In this document: positions 16,684-26,090 of the stretch, in pieces
Numbering within the stretch: the first letter of the stretch is position 1
How the letters are laid out: each line of letters begins with the position of its first letter
Assembly (NCBI GenBank): GCA_963747255.1
Contig: CAVVEG010000005.1
Coordinates: 124,001-188,000 of the forward strand
DNA: 64,000 bases
Origin: CAIYRG01 sp963747255
Lineage (GTDB): Bacteria; Pseudomonadota; Alphaproteobacteria; Micropepsales; Micropepsaceae
Direction: 5' to 3'
Made by a program: the position numbers and the translations under genes
Notes under the pieces: generated by a model
What the model was told of the DNA's origin: nothing
The model's input: the letters and a program-made list of their open reading frames with translations, nothing else
Database searches by the model: none

Positions 16684-18642
16684 CTAACGCGGCTGGCAGA
16701 CGACATCGATGAGAACCGGTTCGCCCATCTTCACGGCTTCTACACCGCGTTTGATGGCCGCGCCGAGTTCTTTCGGATCCGTGATTGGACCAATGCCGAC
16801 ATGCCCCAGAGCTTCCGCGAGTTTGGCGTAGTTCACATAGGGGTCCCATATGGTGGTGCCGATATGGGCGGTGGAGACGTCGCGCTGCCGCCAGTTGGCC
16901 ATGCGCTGTACATGCATGATCTCCTGATGATAGGCGCGGTTGTTCCACATGATGGTCAGCATCGGCACATGGTGGTGCGCCGCAGTCCATAATGCGCCGG
17001 GGGCATACATGGAATCGCCGTCGTTCTGGATGTTCACGCAAAGCCGTCCACCCGCCGCCTTGTGGGCAAAGGCAGCGCCCACCGCCGCGGGTAAGCCATA
17101 ACCAACACCGGCGCCGCCCGGGCCGCCGATAAACTGATGATGCTCGCGGAATTCCCAGATGCGGTGCGGCCAGTTGGAAGGACTCGAATCGCGCGAAACC
17201 AGGGCCCAGTTCTCGTTCCGGATCTGATTCCAGATTTCAGCCGAAAACCGCGCGGCGCTGATCGGGCTCGCATCCCAGGCATTCTGCGCCGCCGCCGCCA
17301 GCATCCGCTCACGCGCCGCTGCATGGGCCTTTTTGGCTTTGTCCCCGCGCGCGGCGATCATGGCCCGGCGGTCGGCCGGAATGGCCTGCCGGACATATTC
17401 CGCCAGCATGGGCAGAGTTGCTTCGGCATCCGCGCCGATCGCGACATCGACCGGCTGATAACGCTCGAAATCCTGGTAATTGGCCCGGATGTAAAGATCG
17501 CCTACGCCGATGCTGATCAGCTTCGTGCCCGGCTTGATGCGCAATCGTTGCTCGCCGGCATAGGAATCATCCATCTTGTTTACCGTGCCCCAGAAATCGG
17601 TGAGTTCGAGTCCGAGGATCACGTCGGCCTGCGGGATCAGCGCTCCGCCGAGCTGATAAAGGTGATGGTCGTTCGGCATGTTCATGCGGCCGAGCTGATC
17701 GATAACCGGCGCATTCAGCGCTTCGGCGAGTTCGACCAGATGCTTGATGCCCGCGGGCGTGCGCGCCACGCGGTCGGCGATAATCACCGGATTGTCGGCC
17801 ATCGCAAGCAGTTGCGCGGCTTCCCGCACCGCATTGGGGTCTCCGGCCGGAGGAGCAACGAGATTCAGTTTCGGAATGACCAGCGGTTTGTCGCCCCTGG
17901 CAATCGGGTTTTCCTGAAGCTTCTCTTCCAGCACCATCAGCACCGGCTCGTGCGGCGGCGTCATCGCGATCTTGTAGGCGCGGACCGCGGATTCCGCGAA
18001 ATGCTGCAGCGACTGCGGATTGTCGTCCCATTTGGTGAAATCGCGGATCAGCGAACCGGGATCCTGCACCGCATGAATGGTCGGCACGCCCGGTTCGCGC
18101 GTCGCGGCGTCGGCCCGGTTGCCAACCATGATGAACGAGGCGGCGCGATCGCACCAGGCATTGTACGCGGCCATCGCGGCATGCTGCAGGCCCACTGTGC
18201 CGTGGCACAGCGCCCCCGCGGGTTTGCCGGCGACCTTGTAATAGCCGTGCGTCATGGCCACCGCCGACTCTTCGTGCATGCAGGTGACGAATTCAGGTTT
18301 TTTGTTGCCGCCGTAATTGACGATGGATTCGTGTATGCCGCGGCAGGACGAGGCGGGATTGCTGAAGATGTAATCGATGTCCAGCGACTTCAGCACATCC
18401 ACCATGAAGTCCGATCCAGGCGGGCCGCCGAGCGTGCCGGGGCTTGGATCTACCTGACCCGCCATCTCGGCTTCGGCCGCGGCGGTGGACGGACGGCGCA
18501 CAAAGGCTGCGCTCGGCGCCTGGGCTGCGGTTTGGGCGCGTGCGCCCATGCCCGCGGGAATCGCGGTGCTTGCGCCGGCTACAGCTGCGCCTGCGAGAAA
18601 CTTGCGGCGATCGACGCCCTTGTCTTTTTCCTTGCGTGCCAT
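16684..18642 (-). CDS. Tat-exported ThDP-dependent enzyme (acetolactate synthase/decarboxylase-like)
   Basis: A 652-residue protein with the three-domain layout of ThDP decarboxylases and oxidases. The signal DRRKFLAGAAVAGAS at residues 11-25 is a twin-arginine motif. The activating Glu lies in CMHEESAVAM (residues 121-130), followed by GTVGLQHA. The diphosphate-Mg motif is NDGDSMYAPG with NN in MWNNRAYH about 25 residues on. ThDP enzymes normally act in the cytoplasm; Tat export of a folded, cofactor-loaded enzyme is unusual. ATG18642 has GGGAGG seven bases upstream. With a cytochrome c gene 11 bp downstream, I infer oxidation or decarboxylation of a 2-oxo acid in the periplasm. Substrate unknown. 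Confidence 0.8.
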   Translation of the reverse strand: MARKEKDKGVDRRKFLAGAAVAGASTAIPAGMGARAQTAAQAPSAAFVRRPSTAAAEAEMAGQVDPSPGTLGGPPGSDFMVDVLKSLDIDYIFSNPASSCRGIHESIVNYGGNKKPEFVTCMHEESAVAMTHGYYKVAGKPAGALCHGTVGLQHAAMAAYNAWCDRAASFIMVGNRADAATREPGVPTIHAVQDPGSLIRDFTKWDDNPQSLQHFAESAVRAYKIAMTPPHEPVLMVLEEKLQENPIARGDKPLVIPKLNLVAPPAGDPNAVREAAQLLAMADNPVIIADRVARTPAGIKHLVELAEALNAPVIDQLGRMNMPNDHHLYQLGGALIPQADVILGLELTDFWGTVNKMDDSYAGEQRLRIKPGTKLISIGVGDLYIRANYQDFERYQPVDVAIGADAEATLPMLAEYVRQAIPADRRAMIAARGDKAKKAHAAARERMLAAAAQNAWDASPISAARFSAEIWNQIRNENWALVSRDSSPSNWPHRIWEFREHHQFIGGPGGAGVGYGLPAAVGAAFAHKAAGGRLCVNIQNDGDSMYAPGALWTAAHHHVPMLTIMWNNRAYHQEIMHVQRMANWRQRDVSTAHIGTTIWDPYVNYAKLAEALGHVGIGPITDPKELGAAIKRGVEAVKMGEPVLIDVVCQPR

Positions 18643-18775
18643 GGCATTTCCTCCCGGTTGACCCCGGCCGGCTCGACCCGGCCGCATCACGCGCGATATA
18701 GCACAACCCGGACCGTCCGTGCATCAGGTGGTCCGGGCTTAAATCGGATGTTCAACAAATCCGTTTCGTCACGGA

Positions 18776-19801
18776 TCAGCTCCGCAGTTTCAGCATCCGC
18801 TCCGCGTTCAGGTGGTAGATCTTGCGCCGTTCGTCTTCGCTGACGTCGATCTCGTCCAGCACCTTGATGATTTCGCGGATAAACAACGGGCCGCCTTCGG
18901 GATCGAAGGGACAGTCGGTCCCGAACAGAACATGCTCGCAGCCGAAGAAATCGATCCCGCAGCGCGTGCCGGAACGCGATCCGTTGATCGCGGTGTCGGC
19001 GAAGAACATGCGGAAATAATCCACCGGGCGTCGGCCCTTCTTCCTCATATTGGCGACAATTTCGCCATAGCCGGGTTCAGCCGCTTCGCGCGTGCCCAGC
19101 TGATCCAGCCCAAGCCCGACGCGGGCTTCAAGGAACGGCACCATTGCGCCCAGATGATGCGTGATGATCTTCAGATTGGGCCAGCGGTCGAAAAAGCCCG
19201 AGAACACCATGCGCGCCATCGCGGCGCTGGTTTCGTAAGGCCACCCGAAGCACCACCAGATGTCGTATCTGGAACCGTTCTCTCCCGGGTAATCCGCGAA
19301 TCTCTGCGGCCGTGTCGGATGCATCCAGATCGGCAGGTCGTAGGAATGCAGCATCTCGAAAATGGGCGCGAGCTCGGGATCGTCCAGCGGACGGCCGTTC
19401 ACATTGGTCATGATCTGGATGCCGCGCGCGTCAAGCTGTTCAACCGAGCGCCGGATTTCCACAAGCGCTTCCTTCACATTGTTCATGGGAACGGAGGCCG
19501 CAAAAGCCGGGAAGCGATTCGGATGTTTCGCCACGATTTCCGCCATTCCATCATTGGCAAGCCTCGCCATGGCGGGTGAGGTCTCCGGCGGCGCGACATA
19601 TTCGATCGCGGGCATCGAAAGTGTCAGAACCTGCTGATAATCCGGGCCGAATTCCTCCATCATGCGCAGACGCCGATCCAGATCATAAAGGACCGGAATC
19701 TCCAGCCAGCGGCGCACAGCGGCCTTGTTCGGGATGGTTTCGATCATCCTGTCGAAATAGGATTTCGGAAAAATATGCGGGAAAATGTCGAGCTTCTTCA
19801 C
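18776..19801 (-). CDS. Amidohydrolase_2 (ACMSD-like) family protein
   Basis: A 341-residue TIM-barrel amidohydrolase of the ACMSD/gamma-resorcylate decarboxylase type. Metal or catalytic residues are seen in IWMHPTRP, ITHHLGAMVP and LFGTDCPFDPEGG. The N-terminal metal motif, usually DxHxH, reads DIFPHIFP, so the first His is Phe. GTG19801 is chosen because it begins VKKLDIFPHI and GAGGG lies about nine bases upstream; the frame is open to 19858. There is no signal peptide, so it works in the cytoplasm. It is first in the operon with the ThDP enzyme, cytochrome and amidase, and such enzymes often decarboxylate or hydrolyse aromatic or lactone acids. Confidence 0.8.
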   Translation of the reverse strand: MKKLDIFPHIFPKSYFDRMIETIPNKAAVRRWLEIPVLYDLDRRLRMMEEFGPDYQQVLTLSMPAIEYVAPPETSPAMARLANDGMAEIVAKHPNRFPAFAASVPMNNVKEALVEIRRSVEQLDARGIQIMTNVNGRPLDDPELAPIFEMLHSYDLPIWMHPTRPQRFADYPGENGSRYDIWWCFGWPYETSAAMARMVFSGFFDRWPNLKIITHHLGAMVPFLEARVGLGLDQLGTREAAEPGYGEIVANMRKKGRRPVDYFRMFFADTAINGSRSGTRCGIDFFGCEHVLFGTDCPFDPEGGPLFIREIIKVLDEIDVSEDERRKIYHLNAERMLKLRS

Positions 19802-19927
19802 CGGCTTGCCCTCTTTGGTCGCGGATTTTTGTGAGCGCCGGAACCATAGACGCCACATCGCGGAGCGGCAAGCAATTGCGGCTGCGCTTCGCGGCTGTTA
19901 CTGACCCGTAAGCGTTTAGGCACTGTC

Positions 19928-21512
19928 ATGGATATCAAATACACAGCGGGAGCACAGCGGATCGCGGCAGAGACCGCGCGGCGGCGGACCTTTGCCATCA
20001 TCTCCCATCCCGACGCCGGCAAAACCACGTTGACCGAGCAACTGCTGCTGCTGGGCGGCGCCATTCGGCTCGCCGGTCAGGTGAAGGCGCGCGGCGAAGC
20101 GCGCCGCGCCCGGTCCGACTGGATGAAGATCGAACAGGAACGCGGGATCTCCGTAACCACTGCGGTCATGACTTTCGAATTTGAAGGTGCGGTGTTCAAT
20201 CTCCTCGATACGCCGGGCCACGAGGACTTTTCGGAGGACACCTATCGCACGCTCACGGCTGCGGATTCGGCGGTGATGGTGATCGACGCCGCGAAAGGCA
20301 TTGAAAGCCAGACGCGAAAACTGTTCGAAGTCTGCCGGCTGCGTGACATTCCGATCATGACCTTCATCAACAAGCTCGACCGCGAATCGCGTGATCCTTT
20401 CGAACTTCTGGATGAAATCGCCGATCAGCTGCAGCTCGAATGTGCACCGCTGAACTGGCCCGCTGAATCAGGCCTGAACTTCCGGGGCGTGTTCGATCTC
20501 GAGCGCGATGACTTCGTCCGATTCGCCACCGGCGAACCGCGCGAGCAGGATATCTCATTCCTGCCGGACCAAATCCGCGCGAAAGTCGCGGAGGATATCG
20601 AACTTGTCCGCCACGCGGCCTCGCCCTTCGATCTTGAAACCTACCGCAGCGGTCACATGACGCCGGTCTTCTTCGGCGCGGCGCTGAAGAATTTCGGGGT
20701 CAGGAATCTTCTGGGCGCGCTCGCGCGTTTTGCCCCATCGCCAAAAGCGCAGGCCGCCTCGACGCGGGCTGTCGAGCCGGCGGAAGAGGATGTCACCGGA
20801 TTCGTTTTCAAGGTCCAGGCCAATATGGATCCCAACCACCGCGACCGTGTCGCCTTTCTGCGTTTGTGTTCCGGGCGGTTCTCGCGTGGCATGAAGCTGA
20901 AGCAGTCCGGCACCGGAAAGACCATCGGCGTACACAATCCGATCCTGTTCTTCGCGCAGGAGCGGGAAGTCGTGGATGAAGCCTGGCCCGGAGACATTAT
21001 CGGTATTCCGAACCACGGCGTTTTGCGGGTCGGCGACACGCTCTCCGAAATCGGAGTCGCTGGTGTTCACCGGGATACCCAATTTCGCTCCCGAAATCCT
21101 CCGCCGCGTGCGCCTGTTCGACGCGATGAAATCGAAGCATCTGACGCGCGCCCTGGAAAGTCTTGCCGAAGAAGGCGTCACGCAGGTGTTCAGGCCCCTG
21201 ATCGGTTCGCAATGGACCGTTGGCGTGGTCGGACAGTTGCAGCTCGACGTGCTGAAAAGCCGGTTGCAGGCGGAATACGGACTCGACGTCGATCTCGAAA
21301 ACTCGCCCTATGAGACCGCGCGCTGGGTTGCGGGCACGCCCGACGAAATCCTAAAATTCCGCGACGCCAATCGCGGGCAGATGGCGGAAGATCGCGACGG
21401 CGCGCCGGTATTTCTGGCGAAGAGCGCCTGGGAATTGGGTTATGTCGGTGGCAAATTCCCCAACATCCGCTTCCTCAAAACGCGCGAACGCAGCCACGCA
21501 ACCGATCATTGA
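19928..21512 (+). pseudogene. prfC: Peptide chain release factor 3, one frameshift
   Basis: RF3 is the GTPase that recycles RF1/RF2 after termination. The 5' frame has the G1 loop SHPDAGKTTLTEQLL, the G2 region RGISVTTAVM, DTPGHEDFSEDTYRTL and NKLD. Near 21050 the frame must change: GDTLSEI is followed in the next frame by SLVFTGIPNFAPEILRRVRL and the rest of domain III to 21512. One A too many in the AAA at 21048-21050 explains it; with two A the join reads LSESESLVFTGIP and gives about 527 residues, the family length. RF3 is dispensable in other bacteria, so a real null is possible, as is a base-call error. Confidence 0.85.
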
Positions 21513-21694
21513 ATTTGCGTCGAATTTACGTCCACCTTCCGGGGAAGTCGAAATTTGCGAAGCAAATTTCGGGTGGGGGTAACACGTACAACTTCACATA
21601 GACCGGCCAATCGCACATGCTGCGACTTGGGAAAGAGCGGATCCAGGCTTCGGCACAATCTGAAGCTCAGGTTCTGGTCAAACAACAGCTTCAT
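21506..21694 (-). pseudogene. DUF5615 PIN-like toxin, truncated into a repeat
   Basis: The 62-residue product begins MKLLFDQNLSFRLCRSLDPL and reaches SQHVRLAGLCE, the start of DUF5615 PIN-like proteins, which usually run to about 110 residues with further acidic residues. Here the sequence after about residue 35 is encoded by a palindromic repeat (21536-21582) and is unrelated. The start overlaps the antitoxin stop (ATGA, 21691-21694), as in functional pairs. I infer an inactive toxin cut by the repeat, or by a deletion that brought the repeat in. Its end overlaps prfC by 7 bp. Confidence 0.6.
21536..21582 (+). repeat. Palindromic repeat element, copy 1
   Basis: The core is a perfect hairpin, CGAAATTTGC-GAA-GCAAATTTCG (21549-21571). 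It is flanked by CTTCCGGGGAAG and GGTGGGGGTAA. A second copy at 34982-35050 has nearly the same two ends around a different stem. The sequence lies inside the toxin reading frame. Confidence 0.6.
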
Positions 21695-21912
21695 TTCGCG
21701 GTGAGCAGGCGTCGTTCCCGCTCAGCGGCATATGCAAGGCAGGCGCGGATATCATTCTCGCTCAATTCGGGGTAATCGGCACAAATTTCAGCTGCAGACA
21801 TACCTGCGGCGAGCCAGCCAAGTACGTCGGATACCGAGATACGAAGACCGCGAATGCACGGTCGGCCACCACGTTTGCCGGACTCGATTGTGATGACATC
21901 TTGATAATTCAT
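21691..21912 (-). CDS. DUF433-family antitoxin
   Basis: A 73-residue DUF433 protein, the usual partner of DUF5615 toxins. The pattern ITIESGKRGGRPCIRGLRIS, then DVLGWLAAGMSAAEICADYP and a C-terminal LAYAAERE, is diagnostic. The N-terminal part forms a DNA-binding fold for autoregulation, the C-terminus binds the toxin. It is intact while the following toxin is truncated, which would make it an orphan antitoxin. Confidence 0.8.
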   Translation of the reverse strand: MNYQDVITIESGKRGGRPCIRGLRISVSDVLGWLAAGMSAAEICADYPELSENDIRACLAYAAERERRLLTAK

Positions 21913-21996
21913 GGGTGCAGTGTAGCGAACCGCCAGGCGATCGCCAATCTCAACGGAATTTTCGCACTAACCCCACCGTGTCGCAGGCCCGGGCGT

Positions 21997-23196
21997 CTAC
22001 TCCGCGTCCAGCACGACCCAATCATTCGGATAGAAGCCGTTGAACCCGGTGCGCAGCGCAACCGAATAGGCGCCCATATTCTCGAACACGATATAGTCGT
22101 CCTGCTGGATTGTCTTGGGTAGCAACAGCGGCCGCGGCAGCACGTCAAGCGTGTCGCAGGTCGGGCCAAAAATCTTGAACGGCTTCATCTCGCCGCGGCG
22201 CTCGCGCACCCGTCCGCTCGGTCCGAAACTGTAAACGCGCCGCGGGTAATCCGCCGTCCATGCGGGTACGGACAATTCATCGAAGCTGCCATAGATACCG
22301 TCATTGAGGAAGATCTGGTCGTCGCGCCTCAGGATCACGCGCGCAACCAGCGAAACCCCTTCCGCGGCCAATGCGCGTCCCGGCTCGCAGAACACATCCG
22401 CCCCGGGCTGCAACGGAAAACCCGAAATCGCCTCGCGCACTGTGTCGAAATACCAGTGAAATGGCGGAACGTCATTTCCGAGATAGGGCCCCGGGAAACC
22501 GCCGCCAACATCGAGCGCGGCAACGGTCACGCCGGCTGCATCCACCGCGCGGCGCGCCAGTTCGACCGCCTGCGCATAGGTAAAGGGACTCAGACATTGC
22601 GAGCCGACATGGAATGTCAGGGCAGGTCTCGCGCCCGCGCCCGCAATCCGCTTCAGCAATCTGCCCGCATTTGATGGCGTCGTGCCGAATTTGCTGGAAA
22701 GTTCCAGCATTGCTCCGCCCAGCGGCGTGGCCACGCGCACGAAGATGCGCAAGCCTTTGCCGCCCTCCGTCTCGCCCAACAGCTTGTCGAGTTCGGGATC
22801 GCAATCGACCACAAAGTCGGTCAGCCCGTGGGTCTGCCATGCCGCCCGCGCTTCACCGGGAATCCGCACCGGCGCCATGAAGTGGCAGATTGCATCCGGA
22901 TATCGCCCGCGCACCAGTTCGATTTCCGCCAGCGATGCCGTGTCAAAATGCCGGATGCCGGCATGATAAAGCTGGTCCACGACATGCGTAACCGGATTCG
23001 CCTTCACCGCATACATCGTCGTTCCGGGAAAGTTCTCTAGAAACCGATCGACTGCGGCGCGAAAGCGCTTGGGGTGGAGCACATAAACCGGATTGGCCGG
23101 CCGCATCGCTTCGATCGATGACGCGAACGACGGAAAGTGGCGCAAGTCGGTGGATCGAGCCACGTCCGACGGCGGTGGCGCGGGGCGTATGTTCAT
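21997..23196 (-). CDS. Ornithine/lysine decarboxylase, fold type III
   Basis: A 399-residue PLP enzyme of the alanine-racemase fold (eukaryote-like ODC). The PLP lysine is Lys65 in MYAVKANP; GGGFPG binds phosphate, FCEPGRAL contacts PLP, and GPTCDTLD holds the catalytic Cys from the partner subunit. It makes putrescine from ornithine (or cadaverine from lysine), the first step of the polyamine route continued by speE and speH at 55.6-57.2 kb. ATG23196 is preceded by GAGGA at eight bases. ODC and DAP decarboxylase are hard to separate, but GPTCDTLD favours ODC. Confidence 0.85.
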   Translation of the reverse strand: MNIRPAPPPSDVARSTDLRHFPSFASSIEAMRPANPVYVLHPKRFRAAVDRFLENFPGTTMYAVKANPVTHVVDQLYHAGIRHFDTASLAEIELVRGRYPDAICHFMAPVRIPGEARAAWQTHGLTDFVVDCDPELDKLLGETEGGKGLRIFVRVATPLGGAMLELSSKFGTTPSNAGRLLKRIAGAGARPALTFHVGSQCLSPFTYAQAVELARRAVDAAGVTVAALDVGGGFPGPYLGNDVPPFHWYFDTVREAISGFPLQPGADVFCEPGRALAAEGVSLVARVILRRDDQIFLNDGIYGSFDELSVPAWTADYPRRVYSFGPSGRVRERRGEMKPFKIFGPTCDTLDVLPRPLLLPKTIQQDDYIVFENMGAYSVALRTGFNGFYPNDWVVLDAE

Positions 23197-23253
23197 CTTT
23201 CCATCCTCAAGGAGGCGAGATTTCCCGCCCGGGTCAACGCACAACCGGGCCTT

Positions 23254-23673
23254 TCAGGTACCGCAATCGCCAATCATCGGATCGCGCGGCAAGCCCAAAG
23301 TCCCCTCTACCATTTTTTCGTGATCCGGAGTCGTGATCTGGTCGAGCGCCTGAACCGCATATTTGAAATCGTCGGACCGGCAGGCCTTCAGTCCCGCCAG
23401 TGCCCTTGGAATATTGTCCTTTTCGATCCCTGAAATGATCTTGTCCGGATCATTCTTGGCATTTGTGTGAATGAATTTTTCCATCCCCGTGCGCATCCGC
23501 CGATAACGCTCTTCCCTGTCCTTGCTCAAGGGGATGTGACAGGCATCGAGTTCCGCATGGTAAACGCGCATCAGCATATACATGCAGGCGATCGAAGTTT
23601 CGGCGCGCGCGGCTGCCACTGGGCCCAGCACCAGAGCCGAAGACAGCAATCCGGCGAAAAAAGCTTTTTGCAT
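23254..23673 (-). CDS. Secreted hypothetical protein
   Basis: A 139-residue protein with a clear signal peptide (MQKAFFAGLLSSALVLGPVAAARA, cleavage after ARA) and four Cys in the mature part (CMYM, CHIP, CRSD, and CGT at the very end), which suggests two disulfides in the periplasm. The family is unknown to me. It lies about 60 bp upstream of the decarboxylase on the same strand. Confidence 0.65.
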   Translation of the reverse strand: MQKAFFAGLLSSALVLGPVAAARAETSIACMYMLMRVYHAELDACHIPLSKDREERYRRMRTGMEKFIHTNAKNDPDKIISGIEKDNIPRALAGLKACRSDDFKYAVQALDQITTPDHEKMVEGTLGLPRDPMIGDCGT

Positions 23674-23865
23674 GAGGGTTTTCCTCGCGTGGCCGTGGGC
23701 ATGCGTTCCACATATCCAGAGTTATTAGAAGGTTCTTGCCGCCCGGAATTCAAGGGGGCAGGGATTGGATCAAAGCGCTCTTCGAAGGATCGAAAACGCA
23801 CTCCAACCTTTTCAACAGGCGCATTTCTTCGCCGAGGCGGCGGCCACTTCGGCGAAAAATGCTCT

Positions 23866-24441
23866 CTATGCGCGAACCGCAGTCTTGCGGCGCAGGTCGG
23901 CAATGGTCGGCCGGTGGTCCGCCGAGGGCTGGTAAACATCGTGGATCAGGGCAATCGCACTCTCAACATCGGCCGCGGAGACATTCTCCGGAAGCACAAA
24001 ACTGTCCACGCCGACACGCATGAAGAATGCCATCTGATCGAGCAGGAAATGCCCCGTGAGGCGAATTTCGCCCGTGAATTGCATGCGGCTGCGCAGCAGC
24101 CGTGCCCAGGAAAAGGCGCGGCCATCCTTGAAATAGGGGATGTGGATCTCGACCAGCGAGAGCCGGGAAATGTCGTCCGACAGCAATTCCGGCGATTGCG
24201 AAGTGTCCAGCCGAACGCCAGGGGCGTCGTTGCGCAGGAGTAATGTCTCTCTTTCCGCAAGAAAACGCTTCAGTCCGACAATGATTTTCCCTGAAACCGG
24301 CGCCGCATCGTCGGCGATATAGGAGTACGAATCCCCCGAGATCCGGTGATTTCTCAAAATGCGGGGACCTGAATGCGCGTTCTCAGACGCTCCATTCGGC
24401 GATCCCCCGGTCGATGGTTCCGAGATCGCGCTAATGAGCAT
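23866..24441 (-). CDS. DUF934 protein of the sulfite reduction operon
   Basis: A 191-residue DUF934 protein. Recognisable are SRLSLVEIHIPYFKDGRAFS, ARLLRSRMQFTGEIRLTGHF and the C-terminal FVLPE. DUF934 genes follow the nitrite/sulfite reductase gene in many alphaproteobacteria and are thought to assist sulfite reduction. ATG24441 overlaps the reductase stop by 11 bp, indicating coupled translation. It is the only gene of this operon without a visible frameshift. The usual next gene, cysH, is not downstream; instead there is a spacer of about 190 bp and an unrelated gene. Confidence 0.75.
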   Translation of the reverse strand: MLISAISEPSTGGSPNGASENAHSGPRILRNHRISGDSYSYIADDAAPVSGKIIVGLKRFLAERETLLLRNDAPGVRLDTSQSPELLSDDISRLSLVEIHIPYFKDGRAFSWARLLRSRMQFTGEIRLTGHFLLDQMAFFMRVGVDSFVLPENVSAADVESAIALIHDVYQPSADHRPTIADLRRKTAVRA

Positions 24442-26089
24442 AGAGCCGTTCCCGGAACGGGTTGGCGCCGAGACGGCGGCATGTATCCAGGAAGCGTTCC
24501 CCGGGGCGGCGCAATTCGCGATAGGTCCCAATGACATTTTCCACCGCGTCGACAATGCCGTCGCGGTCGAAGCCTGGCCCGAGAATTTCGCCCAGCGAGG
24601 CATCTTCGGCCCCGGAACCCCCAAGCAGAATCTGATAATTCTCGATTCCCTTCCGGTCGACGCCCAGGATCCCGATATGCCCAAGATGATGATGTCCGCA
24701 GGCATTGATGCAGCCGGAGATCTTGATCTTCACTTCGCCCAGATCCGACTGCAGCCCGGGATCGGAAAATCTTTTCGCGATGGCCTGCGCAATCGGAATT
24801 GAGCGGGCATTCGCCAGATCACAATAGTCCAGACCGGGACATGCGATGATGTCGGTGATCAGGCCATGATTGGCCGTCGACAGGCCGATTTTCCCGAGCT
24901 CCTGCCACAACAAAAACAGGTCTTTTTTCCGCACATGCGGCAGCAGCAGATTTTGCTCATGGGTGACGCGGATTTCTTCGAACCCGAATGCGTCCATGAT
25001 GCCGGCCAGCTTTCCATCTGCTCCGCGGAGCAGTCGCCCGGGGTCTGACCGATTGGTTTCAGCGAAATGGTGGCCAGCACGTAACCCGGAATCCGGTGCG
25101 CATGAACATTGGTAATCGTCCAGGCGGCGAAATCGGCTGAAGCACGCTTCGCCTCGTTTCAATTCGGCTGATTCTGCAGGCAGCGTTTCGAAATCGGGAG
25201 GCGCAAAAAAAGACGCTATCCGTTGCAGTTCTGATTTCGGCAGTTCGAGCATGCCGGCGGACTTGAGTTCGGCGAACTCCTTCCCGATTCGCCTGCGCAT
25301 CTCCTCGATTCCGATCTGATGCACGAGGATTTTGACACGCGCCTTCCAGAGATTGTCCCGGCGTCCGGCCTCGTTGTAGACGCGCAGCACTGCTTCCAGG
25401 AAAGCGAGAATGTGGGGCTTTGGCACGAACGCGCCGGCTTCCAGCGCCAGATATGGCGTGCGCCCCAATCCACCGCCGACAAATACCCGGTATCCGGTTT
25501 CGCCAGTCTGCGCCGCGAATCAGCCTGAATGGCGATGTCGTGGCTCAACAGCGCCGCGCGATCATGCTCCGAAGCAATGACACAGATCTTGAATTTCCGC
25601 GGCAGGAAGGAAAATTCCGGGTGCAGCGTGGACCATTGCCGGATGATCTCGGAAAAATGCGGGGGTCTTCGATCTCATCCGCCGCAGCGCCGGCGAACGG
25701 ATCGGCCGTGACATTCCGCACATTGTTGCCGCTGGTCTGCATGCAATGCATCTCGACCTCGGCAAGTTCTTGCAGGATATCGGGCACATCGATCAGGCGC
25801 ACCCAATGGAGCTGCAGATTCGTCCGCGTGGTGAAATGGCCGTAACCTTTGTCATACCGCCGCGCGATCGCTCCCAAGCTTGCGCAACTGCGCGGTTGAA
25901 AGCGTGCCATAGGGAATGGCGATCCGCAGCATGTAGGAATGAAGCTGCAGATAAAGCCCGTTCTGCAGCCGCAGCGGCTTGAACTCGTCTTCCGTCAATT
26001 CCCCGGATAGACGCCGCGCCACTTGCGTGCGGAACTGCTCGGCTCTTTCCCGCACCAGGCGCGCGTCGAAATTCGTCATAGCGGTACAT
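24431..26089 (-). pseudogene. cysI: Nitrite/sulfite reductase, at least six frame changes
   Basis: Pieces in all three minus frames assemble into a siroheme/[4Fe-4S] reductase of about 552 residues: MYRYDEF, LSGELTEDEFKPLRLQNG, YGHFTTRTNLQLHWVRLID, HCMQTSGNNVRNVTADPFAG, FSEIIRQWSTLHPEFSFLP, VFVGGGLGRTPYL, and the cofactor cysteines in ACPGLDYCDLAN and KISGCINACGHHH. It should reduce sulfite to sulfide (or nitrite to ammonia) in the cytoplasm. Frame changes lie near 26070, 25874, 25655, 25508, 25131 and 25012, most in runs of three to five equal bases; the last two compensate each other. As written it yields no full enzyme. Confidence 0.85.
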
Positions 26090-26090
26090 G

